From: Wolfiporia cocos
Taxonomy: Eukaryota; Basidiomycota; Agaricomycetes; Polyporales; Phaeolaceae
DNA: 64,000 bases
Direction of reading: 5' to 3'
Assembly (NCBI GenBank): GCA_029448655.1
Contig: JACCLO010000019.1
Location: forward strand, 1-64,000
Under the pieces are notes generated by a model. That model was not told the DNA's origin. It saw only the letters and a program-made list of their open reading frames with translations, and searched no databases. The first letter of the stretch is position 1. Each line of letters starts with the position of its first letter. A program made the translations under genes and the position numbers. This document shows, piece by piece, positions 15,501 to 26,168 of this stretch.

Positions 15501-17060
15501 CTCGAGATCATTGTTGTGACCATGCTGATACCCATCCTCATCAGAGAATCAACGTCGATGTCCAATATATCACAGCCGGCCAACCCAATATTGCCAGAAG
15601 TCTCAGATTACCATGCTATGTTCCTACTTCGCTACCAGTGACAATTAATGTGGAGGACTTCTTCCGCGGAACAAGGTAAGGGTCCTCACCCAACCCCCCA
15701 CATCGCTAATATCCCTTCTAGATTGTTCACTCGCTTTACACTGTCGGCAACTTCTCATCAGCATGTTCGAATTCGATCAGCCCAGCTGCTGCCTTCCGGA
15801 CGAGATGGGGATCTTAAAATCACGAGTTGTCAACCGCCAAAACCCTCTATCGTAGTACGTTGCCTCTCGCTGACCAAGAATATGCTGGTCAACTTACTAT
15901 GTCCAACAAGAATGTTACACCGGCTCAACCCGGAAAATTCATTTTTCAACTGGACTCGAGTCGCGGACAAGGTAATATGACAAGAGTCCGTCGCTTATGT
16001 GCTATTTGGCTGAAACTTGGTTAGCTCGCGAACCATTGAAATTACAGATCGCTTATCGCATGCTGCGTGAAGGTATATCGTTCAACGCAATATGGCTTCT
16101 CCGACGCTAATGCTGCCGTACCGAAGAGGTGGAGGCTCTTATTGACATGTCGGTTGAAACGATTGTCGCCGAGTCGCCATCATTGCGATCCTATCGTAAC
16201 GCTCTTGTCGATAAAATCGTCGAGGCATTGGCAAAAGATGCCGGGTGGACTGAGCTATACGGAACGACGGGAGAGCTGCACGTCCCGAAGATGTCGGGTG
16301 CAGGCGGTGAGCTTGGAGAAGCGATGCATCGCCTGGAGAAGGTATAAATTATAAGTCTCATTATAATATCGTGATGATGCATTCATCCTTAATCTGCTCA
16401 GATTTTGAGGGAGAGCAAGTCTAATGATCGCCCAACTGAATGGCGCGAAATAGTCTTACCAGTGGATGTACCCCAAATGCATGTGAGCTCAAAGCCATTG
16501 ACAACGCTTCGCATTACTGAGACAAATTTGTCACGAAGATTCTTGCAGCAGCAGGCTTGCGGATATTGGCGAATCCGTTTGCCGGTCAGCTGCATTCGGG
16601 TCGCATTCTTCCTCTTTTTGCCGGGCAGCCCATTTCTGTTTTGGTGACCGTTTCGATCTCATTCCATTGGACACCAACGGAAGATGCGCAACCTGAAAGC
16701 TACATGCTACGGTACGATATCGAGGATATGACCGGAGAGTGGCTTATCAGCGGACGTAAGAGAGGAGATTTTTGCGCTAAGGCGCGTCGCGGGCCATTCC
16801 CACTGCATTAAGACGCTTACGCACTTCTTTTACAGGATGGCACTACCTTCGAAACTGCGGTGACTCTGATCGCGTTACATCACGGTGAGCTTGCTCTCCC
16901 AAAAGTGGGAGTGAGTGCGTTACCCGTTCCGGGAATGCAACACATGGGGTCTATGCAACCCAGCTGTGAGGCATATCAAATGCACGGTGCTGAGAAAGTC
17001 CTCGTACTTCCGCGTGGTGGACGAAGTACTTTTGTTGTAGATATGGGTCAAGAGGTTTAA
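12508..17060 (+). CDS. TRAPPII subunit TRAPPC10 / Trs130
   Basis: Twenty exons give 3576 nt or 1191 residues: 12508-12783, 12836-13035, 13084-13273, 13331-13678, 13732-13893, 13947-14218, 14266-14555, 14586-14728, 14779-14901, 14958-15144, 15197-15331, 15381-15493, 15545-15675, 15722-15854, 15911-15971, 16025-16072, 16127-16341, 16402-16482, 16539-16781, 16836-17060. Trs130 is a TRAPPII-specific subunit of the exchange factor that activates Rab11/Ypt31 at the late Golgi. Family-like stretches include SVTKKPYRDLILANSISVFD, RDSLF-type WKSLV-free helical repeats in the middle, SGRKRGDF and the C-terminal EKVLVLPRGGRSTFVVDMG. Two spots need care. The exon 14/15 join (15854/15911) has an alternative, because a different frame of 15860-15910 also looks protein-like (LTMSNKNVTPAQPGKF). 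The last intron starts with GC, not GT. Confidence 0.87.
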
Positions 17061-17351
17061 ACTAGCTAAACGTCAAGGTCTCATTGCATAATTCTTACGT
17101 TCTGATCCGCGGATATTCTTCTGCTCCCATGATATGAGTGACCCGTTAACATTCCATGTGTATTGAGCACGGCCGAGTGAGAGCCCGAACGCCAACTGTC
17201 ACACTTGTTGTGGCCATGTGACAGAGCGTGTTTCCGCGGTCACGGTAGCGCGCCGCAAGACCGTGTTGCGGCGCCTTCGCTTTCGTCCACCACCTCTATA
17301 GCTTGAGTAGTTGATCTCTGCTTATCGCTTACTTGACTCAGAGAAGCAATA
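17061..17351. promoter_or_regulatory. Intergenic, presumed CMR1 promoter
   Basis: These 291 bp lie between two plus-strand genes. No TATA box or repeat stands out. By position it carries the CMR1 promoter. Confidence 0.3.
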
Positions 17352-19597
17352 ATGTCTGATGACTTTTTGGACTAGTAAGTTGCTCGATATCTACACCTTG
17401 TGCAATACTCAATGTGGGACTTTGCGTATAGTGAGCTGGAGCGGGAGGCGAACATTGCTCGCAATCGTGAGATCCTTGCAAAGCTCGACATCGAGGCAGA
17501 TCTTCCGTCTTTGAAGAGGAAAGAACCTGTGCAGACTAGTGCCAAACCTGTACAACCTGCTAAGAAAGTAAAACGCGAGAAAGAGCCTGCTGTTCCCATA
17601 CGCCAATCTGCACGGCTTAAGAGGACTGTAGTTGACCCGAATGAAACACCTGCCAAGAAACACAAGAGAGAGGTGTGTCATACTCTCTGACGGCTTGCAG
17701 TCTCTTTTAATCCACGGTGACATCGTAGAAAGAGGAGGCGGAACAACGCGCGAAAGAAGAGGAAGAGAGGCTGGAAGCGGAAGAGCGCGCACGACAAGCG
17801 AAGAAGCCTCGACATCACGATCTCGACCTATCCAACCTATTGGACGAATCTGAGACCGATGAGCTGATCACTTTGAGAGTCCTGCTGCAGACGACCATCA
17901 CGAATGAGTATTCGAGACGGACGGGTGCACAGGATGCCTTTGTATATGAAGACGAGAAGAAAGAAGAGGCGGCTGTGACTGAACTACGAGGGAAACTTGA
18001 AGGGCTGAAGATTGTTGCTCGAGCCAAAGTCACCCAAGATCGTATCTATAGCGCGGCATATCACCCGGAACCAACGAAGGATCTCATCTTTTTCGGAGGT
18101 ACGTTGGTCTTGCTCCTCAACAATCCCCGTGACCCTCATATGGTTCCCGGAGACAAACATGGACAGTTGGGTATCTGGGATGCTAGAGCACCAGCCGATG
18201 AGGCTACAGACGAAGATGGCGAAGCCAATCCAGCAGGCGATGGGGAGATTGGCAAATACTGGCGCCTGCAAGCTCATTGGCCTGCTACAGCGAAGTCTTC
18301 CATCTCATGCGTCAAATTTGATCCCCTTGATTCCCACAGCGTATGACACCTCATCTCCAGCTGCTCGTATCGTTGACTTTGGAGTAGGTTCTGACCAGCG
18401 CGTATGATTGTACGATTCGCGCTTTGTCTTTCGTATCAGGGGTCTCGAGAGAAATATTCTCTGCGGAAGAAGCGCTGATCTCATGCTTCGATCTCCCGCC
18501 TGCCGGCAATGAGATGTGGATCTCCGACGCCACTGGTGGCTTGACCCACTTGGACTTGCGAGAGGATAAGTCCAAGGCCAAGTGGTTTCAGCTCTCTGAT
18601 CAGAAAATTGGAACCATCAGCATTAACCCCACCAATCCTCACTACTTGGTAACCGCATCGAACAGCCGCGCAATGAAGTGAGCCTAAACATAAGTTGCAG
18701 AGAGTCCACTGAATACCATAATGCCCGTAGAATCTGGGATGCCAGGAAAGTAGAGAATATACCGGTATCCTTGTTGGGTAGCTCGTCGGCAGGTAACAGG
18801 AACGAATTTGACCAGGAAGCGGTGGAGAAATACGTAGCGTCATCGGCCGGCAAGGGATGTCTGCGCGCAGAATGGCGTCATGGTAAATCCGTCAGTGCGG
18901 CGTTCTGGGATCCTAGGGGCAGGTCAATTGTCAGCACGAGTTATGATGATACACTAAGATGTGAGTTCTAGAGCAAAGTTCAAGTGCGTCTACTAATCTA
19001 ACGAAACATCTAGTGTGGGAGATCAGCGGTTCCGTGATGACGCGCAACACAGTTTTCCCTTCGTCAAGGCCGTTCGCTCAACTCAAACACGATTGTCAAA
19101 CGGTTAGTTTCAAGGACAGATCTACCCCAAACGCATCGTGATTGATCGTGTGCCGTGTGCCGCGCGAACAGGGTCGATGGCTGACAGTACTGAAGGCACA
19201 ATGGTCTCCTAACCCTGATTGCTACCCACATTTCACCGTGAGTATTTGTATTTAAAAAATTAAGATAAGTTGATATGCTTATTATGAATCTGCAGATTGG
19301 TAATATGGGACATTCGCTGGATATATTCTCTTGCAAGGTGAGTTGTGATACATGCGAGTGTTCACTCTGCACAACTGACACTCGTGCTCTCAGGGAGATC
19401 TGGTGGCGCGTCTCTCTGACAGACAGAAGTGACTACAAATCTCGGTCTGCTCCATTCATTGCTAATGTGGCATCTTCCACAGAATCACAGCAGTGCAGGC
19501 GGTGACATGCTCTCATCCCGGCATAATCGAGCGCGTGGCAAGCGGCAATGCCAGTGGTAGATGCGTTCTCTGGGCCCCGTCGAGCTCATCTGTTTGA
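17352..19597 (+). CDS. DNA damage-binding WD40 protein CMR1
   Basis: Eleven exons give 1689 nt or 562 residues: 17352-17374, 17432-17672, 17729-18098, 18153-18340, 18388-18677, 18731-18960, 19014-19102, 19172-19237, 19296-19337, 19394-19428, 19483-19597. CM1-type proteins are nuclear WD40 proteins related to DDB2 that bind damaged DNA and gather at intranuclear quality-control sites in yeast. The N-terminus (MSDDFLDYELEREANIARNR) is the conserved CMR1 start, followed by a Lys/Arg-rich stretch with IRQSARLKR. WD40 blades include DKHGQLGIWDARAP, NSRAMKIWDARKV and TSYDDTLRLWE. The tail reads SDRQKITAVQAVTCSHPG and ends in a Ser-rich run. An acidic insert sits in the first blades. All joins keep phase. 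Confidence 0.9.
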
Positions 19598-19913
19598 GCA
19601 CCAGTGTGACGAGCATTATCCTATTACATGTCAGTTGTTGGATTTATATTGTATATAGATTTCTTTCGTCCTGGGGTCTGCCGCCAGAATATGGACCGAC
19701 AGTCTCAAACGGCCTCGGCCATGGAAAGGACATCCAATGGCTCTTTCGTGAAAGACTAGCAAAGTGGTATTGTGCCATCTAGCCTTATACCTCAGCAACG
19801 GATATCTAATCATTGAACCCACCCTCTGGTCCGAGTACTGATAAACATCGAACCCACTTACAGACCCGCTTCCCGGATTATAAAGGCGGCTCCGCTTGGA
19901 ATGCAAGTCCATC
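19598..19913. promoter_or_regulatory. Intergenic with TATA box before the SDR gene
   Basis: A TATA-like ATTATAAAGG lies at about 19877-19886, roughly 30 bp before the ATG at 19914, so transcription would start close to the start codon. Nothing else is recognised. Confidence 0.35.
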
Positions 19914-20977
19914 ATGCGGATTCCAATGTACATCCTCGGTGTTTCGATTCCTCTCATTGCTGTGACTATCGCGCTCAGGGCTGCTGCCGCCATTGGTGTG
20001 AGCCTTTCCCTTCCAATGATATACCGCCTCGCCAACTTCATCTGGCTCTATGTTCTCAGGCCGAGCACAGTACATCGGTATCTGCGTGGCACGAGTGCAT
20101 ATGCTCTCGTTACCGGAGCGTCTGACGGCATTGGGAAGGCCATTGCACAGGAGCTGTACGAGAAGGGTTTAAATTTGATCCTTCACGGTCGAAACGAGGA
20201 GAAGATTCGTTGAGTCATCGAAGAGATCTCTGCTGGTGCTTCAGATGAGAATCGGGACATCCGTTACTTCCTTGTAGATGTGTCAGCGCCGGAACATAAT
20301 TTCCGCAAATTGGTGGAACCATTTTCGGCACTCAATGTCACCCTCGTCGTTCACAATGTCGGTGGTTCTATCTTCAGAAGAGAAAGGTGAAGCTGGTACA
20401 ATCATGGCAGACTGTTCCGCTTACATCGGCCTGCAGAATTGATGAATTTAGCGAATCCGAGCTTACGAGCGTCATATATCGGAATTCGGTGTTCCCACTG
20501 TTGCTCACGCGACAGCTACTCCCGCAATTGCGCAGGGCAGCACAGGGCGGACCTGTCATGGTCCAATTCGTAGGCTCACGTGCGGCAGACATCTCATCAC
20601 CATTCTTCACACTCTATTCGTCGTCGAAACGATTCCTCCAAGCCCTTGCATGGGGCTTGGAAGCGGACGAGCGTGCGTTCGAGAATTCTCGCCATGTGCG
20701 ATTTATCTATTTGGACGTTGGCACGGTACAGTCGAATAGCATGAAGGTTCGCGACACGCTGTCTTCTCCAGCGGCGCGTCGCTTTGCGAGAGCTCTTGTG
20801 GCGAACATCGGGTGTGGATGGAGAAGGTACGCACCGTGGATGCCACATGCGGCCATGCAGTGGGTCACGGACCTTGGCGGGGATTGGCTAATCAAACGCA
20901 TTTACGGTAGTGGATCAATTGTAGATATGTTGGTGGCTCGGGACAAGAAACAATCACAAAATAGGAACGTTCGGTAG
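19914..20977 (+). pseudogene. Short-chain dehydrogenase, 3-ketoacyl-CoA reductase-like, with in-frame TGA
   Basis: Two exons, 19914-20386 and 20437-20977, form one frame of 338 codons interrupted by TGA at 20211-20213. The protein has an N-terminal membrane segment, the Rossmann motif TGASDGIG, the substrate-loop-like HNVGG and the catalytic YSSSK. This layout resembles membrane-bound 3-ketoacyl-CoA reductases and 17-beta-HSD-like enzymes of very-long-chain lipid metabolism. The stop falls in EEKIR-stop-VIEEIS, where relatives usually have a polar residue; CGA to TGA would explain it. Protein-like sequence continues for 238 codons after the stop. A 57-nt in-frame intron (GTCGAA to CTTCAG) could bypass it, but would delete the conserved GRN that contacts the cofactor. 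I lean to a broken allele or a sequencing error. Confidence 0.6.
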
Positions 20978-21087
20978 CAGATTGTACATAGGCGTAATCC
21001 ATCACGCAAGTCCGGCCGGAGGGATGTTGACAATTGTGGACGCTTCATACTATTATGTACGCAGGCCAAACGAGCGCAGTAAAAAAG

Positions 21088-21179
21088 CGTCACCTGAGCG
21101 ATTCGAACACTCGCGGGCAAAGCCCAACCGCTGAATGCTTAATAGCAGGCGATCCCGTTAACCACTCCGGCAAAGTGAC
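21088..21179 (-). tRNA. tRNA-Ser(GCU) with 10-nt intron
   Basis: Read on minus, the acceptor stem GTCACTT pairs with AGGTGAC and the discriminator is G, as in serine tRNAs. A D-arm with GAGTGGTTAA follows. The anticodon stem ATCGC/GCGGT encloses 17 nt: a 7-nt loop with anticodon GCT and a 10-nt intron just after base 37. A long class II variable arm (GGGC TTT GCCC) and a T-arm GAGTG/CGCTC with TTCGAAT loop complete it. A run of six T follows directly (21081-21086), a Pol III terminator. The length is 92 nt with the intron. Confidence 0.93.
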
Positions 21180-21324
21180 CTAACTATGTCTACAACTCGC
21201 ATTTATATGACCAATTAGCATAGTACATGCACTACCTGCAGAGCTCTTCAGCTCTACCTACATGCTTTAACTTTACACTCCAAGGCACACCCAAGAACAT
21301 ATCACTGTCAACGCTCACTCATAC

Positions 21325-22272
21325 ATGGCGCCTAGAAAGACACGTTCTGCTACAGCGAACCACAGCTCTACAGCTGCACATTCTACTGCAGTGGTCAAGT
21401 TCCCTCAGATTGCGCACAAGAGAGCTCTGCGCAACCGCGCACTCTTAGAAGATCAGATACTATTGTTTAATGTTTGTGCTGCCTGGATGCTATATCTCTA
21501 ATAGTGCACGCTGAGTGCATGAACCCCAGGGTTTCTTGACATTGGATGAATGCAAAGTTTTCGTGGAGTTCATTGAAAGCCAGCCACTAGAGCTTACCCC
21601 ACCCAAAAGGAAGGGGGAAGCAGAACGGGTCAATTGTACGCCTCTAGAAACGCCTTCTAGTGATATCATTCACTTGTACTTCACTAGACCGAATATCGCA
21701 TACATCTGTGGACTTCGCGCAACACTTATTCGACGTACTCAGTCCGCATCTTCCGACATTCCCATACCCTGAGTCTGTGAAACGTCCCAACGGTCCGTCC
21801 GCACGGCCTGTACACTCATTCAACTCGAACATTCGCATGTACAAATACACTCCGGGACAGCACTTTGGTGCTCATTATGATGATTCCGTGCGCGATGCAG
21901 TGACCGGCGCAAAGTCGGAGTGGACCCTGCTAGTATATCTTACCGGCGTGGAGGATGGAGTGAAGGGCGGTGAGGTAACGAAGCAGTGTTGCCACTTGGT
22001 GAATGATCCTCGTAATACGATGCTGACTTATTCCACACGACTATGTAGACCGTCTTCTACAAGGGTCAGAGAGGTAAGGGGCGCGACGCGATCGTTGCCC
22101 CCCTCAATAGAGTGACGGCTCTATTACACCGGTTTGTACCGTCGAATATTCACAGCTGGAGTTGTGGCTGAGAATGCTCAGACATGGGCATGAATGCTTG
22201 CTCCATGAGGGATCCCCAGTAACCGCCGGTACCAAGTACATCCTGCGTTCTGACCTGATGTTTGTCGACTGA
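21325..22272 (+). CDS. 2OG-Fe(II) dioxygenase, prolyl-4-hydroxylase-like
   Basis: Five exons give 732 nt or 243 residues: 21325-21475, 21516-21635, 21688-21974, 22049-22131, 22182-22272. The fold is the double-stranded beta-helix of P4H-type enzymes that use iron, oxygen and 2-oxoglutarate. The Fe ligands are visible as H-x-D in FGAHYDDSV and a distal His in the HRHGHECLLHEG stretch, formed only after splicing the last intron. The Arg of KYILRSDL would hold 2-oxoglutarate. Upstream, PLELTPPKRKGEAERVN matches a family of unnamed fungal proteins as I recall them. The first intron is short (40 nt) with a GTGCTG donor, so the N-terminal join is the least sure part. The substrate is unknown. The 5' end lies 146 bp from the tRNA. 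Confidence 0.78.
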
Positions 22273-22395
22273 GTCTGGGATCATGAAGTGGTGTTCGCAC
22301 GTGGTGCGTGCTTTTGCCTTTTGCTTCGCTAGTAGCATTTGGTACGATTGACCTGAAAGATAGGTTCTACCTGAGATGCTAGATCACATGAGGAA

Positions 22396-23975
22396 TCACC
22401 GTCGACCCTTCGACTTCTTCTTTGTCGGCATACCAGCCTCGATAACGTCGTCGTCCCGGTCTCTGTCATCGGCGCCACCTCTTTCTTCCCGCCTGCGCTT
22501 CCGCCCATGCCCTCCCTTGATGCCCTGATCTTTGAGCTCATTGTTGGCGACCCTGCCCGCTTCGTCCACTCGTTCTCGCAAGAGAGCAATCTCCTCTGCG
22601 TCCGTCGGCCACTGCTCCATCTTCTTCCCGATAGTAGCCTCGATTCGCTGGATAAGCTCGACATCATATTGCGTAACCAAAGTGATAGATTTTCCGGACC
22701 GTCCGGCACGAGCTGTGCGCCCGACGCGGTGAATGTAATCCTTAGAATGTGTCGGGATATCAAAGTTAATGACGACGTCCACATGTGGGATATCGAGACC
22801 ACTGTATGGATGCGTGATCAAGACTTGTGCAAGTCGGGAAACAGCTCGGAATTCTTACCGACTGGCAACGTCTGTAGCGACTAGTACTTTCCTGCCACCG
22901 CTCTTGAACTTGCCCAATGCACCCAAGCGTGCACTTTGGCTGAGTTGCCCATGTAGCGGGACTGCAGGGAAGCCTAAAGTCCGCAACATGATGGACAATC
23001 TATATGCGCACGATAAACATCGGGGTTGACACTAATAGATATGGCATACCGCTGAGCATCGTGCACAGTTCTCGTGAATATAATGATCGAGTTTTGAGCC
23101 AGAGTATTCGCCAGGTAGATGAGATGCACGTCTTTTTGGACTAATGGGATGAAGAGATAATATTGCAGCAGGGTTGATACAGTAGAGTACCTATCACATT
23201 CATCAGGGACTGCGACATGCTACGCTTTATATCCACTCACTTTTCGGACACTTCTACCCGTACGGGGTTGGACAAACTCGCGCGCTGTAGCTTCGCTACT
23301 TTTGTCGTCATCGTGGCGGAGAAGAGGTAAGTGGTACGTTCCTTCGGAATAACCTTCAGGATTTTGTCAATCACAGGGCCGAAGTCCATGTCCAGCAGTC
23401 TGTCCGCTTCGTCGAGGACCTGATCAGGACAAAGTGGACGCGTTAATGGTAGTTCATGTATATAAGATGAGTCCTTGGCTGACCAAGAATTTGAGTCCTC
23501 TTAGACTGAACCCCTTCGTGTTCTCCAAGTGGTCATTCAGCCGACCGGGAGTAGCGACAACGATATGCGGACGCTTAGCCAACGCGACCGCCTGCGTTAT
23601 CATGTCCATGCCTCCCACAATGGTCGCGCATCTCACGCCCATCGCGGATCCCAATCCCTCGAACTGCTGCGCTATCTGGTACGCAAGTTCTCTCGTCGGC
23701 GCCATGATGCAAGCAAACAATCCCTTCGGCTCCTCCCACAACTTCTGAAGGATAGGCAGCGCAAAAGCAGCGGTCTTTCCTGAGCCTGTAGATGCGACCC
23801 CAATGATGTCTCGCCCTTCCAGCGCATGAGGGAGTGCCTGTACTTGGATGTCAGTGGGAGTTTTGAAGTTCAGCTGCTCAACAGCCTCCAGGAGCGGGTC
23901 AATCAAGCCTAGCGACTTGAAAGTCGGCTTTTCAGTAGATGCAGCAGATGTAGAAGCTTCTTCTGGCGATGGCAT
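22396..23975 (-). CDS. DEAD-box rRNA helicase RRP3 (DDX47 type)
   Basis: Five exons on minus: 23484-23975, 23241-23419, 23050-23190, 22859-22999, 22396-22801, totalling 1359 nt or 452 residues. It is an ATP-dependent RNA helicase of the nucleolus needed for 18S rRNA maturation. Motifs appear in order: Q motif region [27 protein letters not shown] (I), PTRELA (Ia), TPGR (Ib), LDEADRLLD (II, completed by splicing), SAT (III), [13 protein letters not shown] (IV), [15 protein letters not shown] (V, also across a join) and [13 protein letters not shown] (VI). The C-terminal tail is Lys/Arg-rich ([14 protein letters not shown] and KKKSKGRR), a likely nucleolar signal. Confidence 0.95.
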
Positions 23976-24229
23976 TATGAGAAAGGCCGAGCCGGAATGT
24001 ACAGTTGACCAGAATGAGGCTGAGGAATAGAGTGAACAAATCTGAGCTCGCCGCTCAGAACTACGGGCGCCGATCGGCGATCACAAAAATGGAGTCACAT
24101 GGACATCCACACGTAGCGCCCGAAAGTCACTCCACGATATGTGCGGACTGATATGTGCATAAGTTCCATACAAGCCAATCCAAGTATTAACAGCTGTTGT
24201 TACAAGTACATGCATACGATAGGTCTCGA
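23976..24229. promoter_or_regulatory. Intergenic, RRP3 promoter and M24 gene 3' UTR
   Basis: Both flanking genes are on minus. This 254-bp gap must carry the RRP3 promoter and the end of the peptidase transcript. No clear motif is seen. Confidence 0.3.
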
Positions 24230-25938
24230 TCATGGTGACCAAGGGCCGGTAGCAGCTCCTCCAACACCCTCGGTAAGGAAGATTGCGTTTCCCTCGTCAT
24301 CGACGTAGAAGCAGTCTTCTAGGCGTATGCCCACCTATGCCGCGATCCATAAGCGCCATGTCAGTAGAACCAACCATTTACCACATACCTGGCCCTCAAT
24401 ATAAATGCCAGGTTCATCTGAGAAAGTGTGCCCAGTCAGAATAACGTCATCCGAGCCGCCGCGCAGGTAGGGGGATTCGTGGACCTCAAGTCCAATACCT
24501 GGCACGACCCCTGAGTCATAGCAGACAAACATATGGGGATACACTCACCATGGCCAAGCCTGTGTGTGAGGTACTGGGCATAGCCCTGCGCAGCCAGAGT
24601 TTGGCGCGCTGCGTGGTCCACCTCTGCTGTAAGTGTGCCGTTACGAGCGGCAGTGAGGGCATGGGCCTGCGCGGAGTGTACCAGCTGCCAGAGCCTCAGA
24701 TGCGCATTGTGTATGGTTGAGTCCGGCAGCGCGAATGTCTAACGCATCGAGCAGATGAGGACACGCTCTCATACTGGAATGCCACGCATCTCACCCTTGT
24801 CACGTCGCTATGATACCCGTGCAACGAGCCGTCGCAATCAATCAGAGCGAAGTCGTGAGCTCCCAGTACGCGGTCTGTGCCGCTACCATGCGGGAGTGCA
24901 GCATTCTCTGCAGAGGATAAGAAGGAGGCAGGAAGGAGTGTGCTGCAACATACCTCCGAACAAAGTCAAAGCACCCGGATTCTGAAGCCCAGCAGCAGAA
25001 AGTGCACTGATGATCAACTCATTGGCTTGAGACTCGCGCATGCCGATATACATCTTCTCGCGCACTGCTCTGATAGCAAGAACCGTAACCTATAGAGCAG
25101 TAAAGCAGATGTCAGAGTATCAGTATATGAGGAGGGCGTACCTCATTAACGCACTTCATGATCTCGAGCTCCTCCTTGCTCTTTCGTTCTCGCAGACGCT
25201 GAAGTTCTACTGGCGCCGTGACAACCTTGGAGCTGGGAGCTGCCTGCTGCAGCCCATCTACAATGAAGTTCCTGCTCATACCATCCACATAGACCGTACC
25301 GCCGTTCAAGTTAGGGATGGCGGCGACTGCAACTCCGTACGGATCCACATCTTCGGGCCATGCGGGATAAGCAATCTCAGATTCACTGGGGATCGACAGC
25401 AATTTGGCACGAGTAGCCTCAAATGCAGGCGTGAGGATGGAGACTTGGGCGTGTACCCGGCCCTCCAGGTCCATTTTCGGTGAGATGATAAGCAAAAGGG
25501 GACGCTCCGAGAGGAACCATTGCGACTTCGACAGGTTGGCAAAGTACGCGGCGCTCGCACCCGGCTCCGCAATGTATGCCGAGGCACCGAGAGTGTGTAG
25601 GGTTTCAGCGAGGGCCTGCTGACGTGCAACGAACGATTCGGCCGGGATGGGGGAGACGTGTGCGCAGTGACTGGCGAGGTGAGAGAACGCTGGCTCAGGC
25701 TGTGAGCGAGTAAGCCTTGAGAGCGCCTTCGGCGGGCCCGTCAGTCGGTATATGAGGATGACGACCTGCACTATGATGCATGCAACTATCAACTAGATAC
25801 GCAATGGTCCGTCCGTCGCTGAGAGGGTCTCTGCTCTGCGCGATGGCCAACTTGACGCACCTTGGACGAGCGGTATGTGTGCTTGCGCACACGGCTGTCG
25901 GTGTGTGACTGGTCGAGGACTATGGGCTTTTCGTCCAT
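24230..25938 (-). CDS. Membrane-anchored M24 metallopeptidase (Xaa-Pro aminopeptidase-like)
   Basis: Seven exons on minus: 25861-25938, 25142-25792, 24954-25089, 24795-24907, 24549-24738, 24389-24498, 24230-24334, totalling 1383 nt or 460 residues. A short basic cytosolic head (MDEKPIVLDQSHTDSRVRKH) precedes one membrane span (IVACIIVQVVILIY), so it is a type II membrane protein. A creatinase-like N-domain follows, then the pita-bread catalytic domain. Metal ligands can be matched: Asp residues in LIDCDGSLHGYHSDVTRT, His in HRLGHGIGLEVHE, Glu in DEPGIYIEG and Glu in VGIRLEDCF. FGGENAALPHGSG is family-typical. It should remove residues next to proline, or be a related dipeptidase; the compartment is probably vacuole or secretory membrane. 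Confidence 0.88.
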
Positions 25939-26168
25939 GGTGTATCTGTTGGACAGCAGCACGGAGAGCGGGAAGCCACCGTTGCGAATGTGATTGAGCT
26001 CGCCCAATCAAGGACACCATGTGATCGTGACGCGCTTCGATCGCGTCCTCGGCGCCGCGTCCGAGTCTATGACTGGTCTCCTGCCACTTCCGCGGGCAAG
26101 TCACACCCTCGCATCGGCGCACTGCCGCCATACAAGCAATCTTATCCATAAGTTTCCTTGACTGAACC
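25939..26168. promoter_or_regulatory. Divergent promoter, M24 peptidase / AlkB-like gene
   Basis: The two genes start 231 bp apart in opposite directions, so this stretch serves both. I see no TATA box. Confidence 0.45.
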
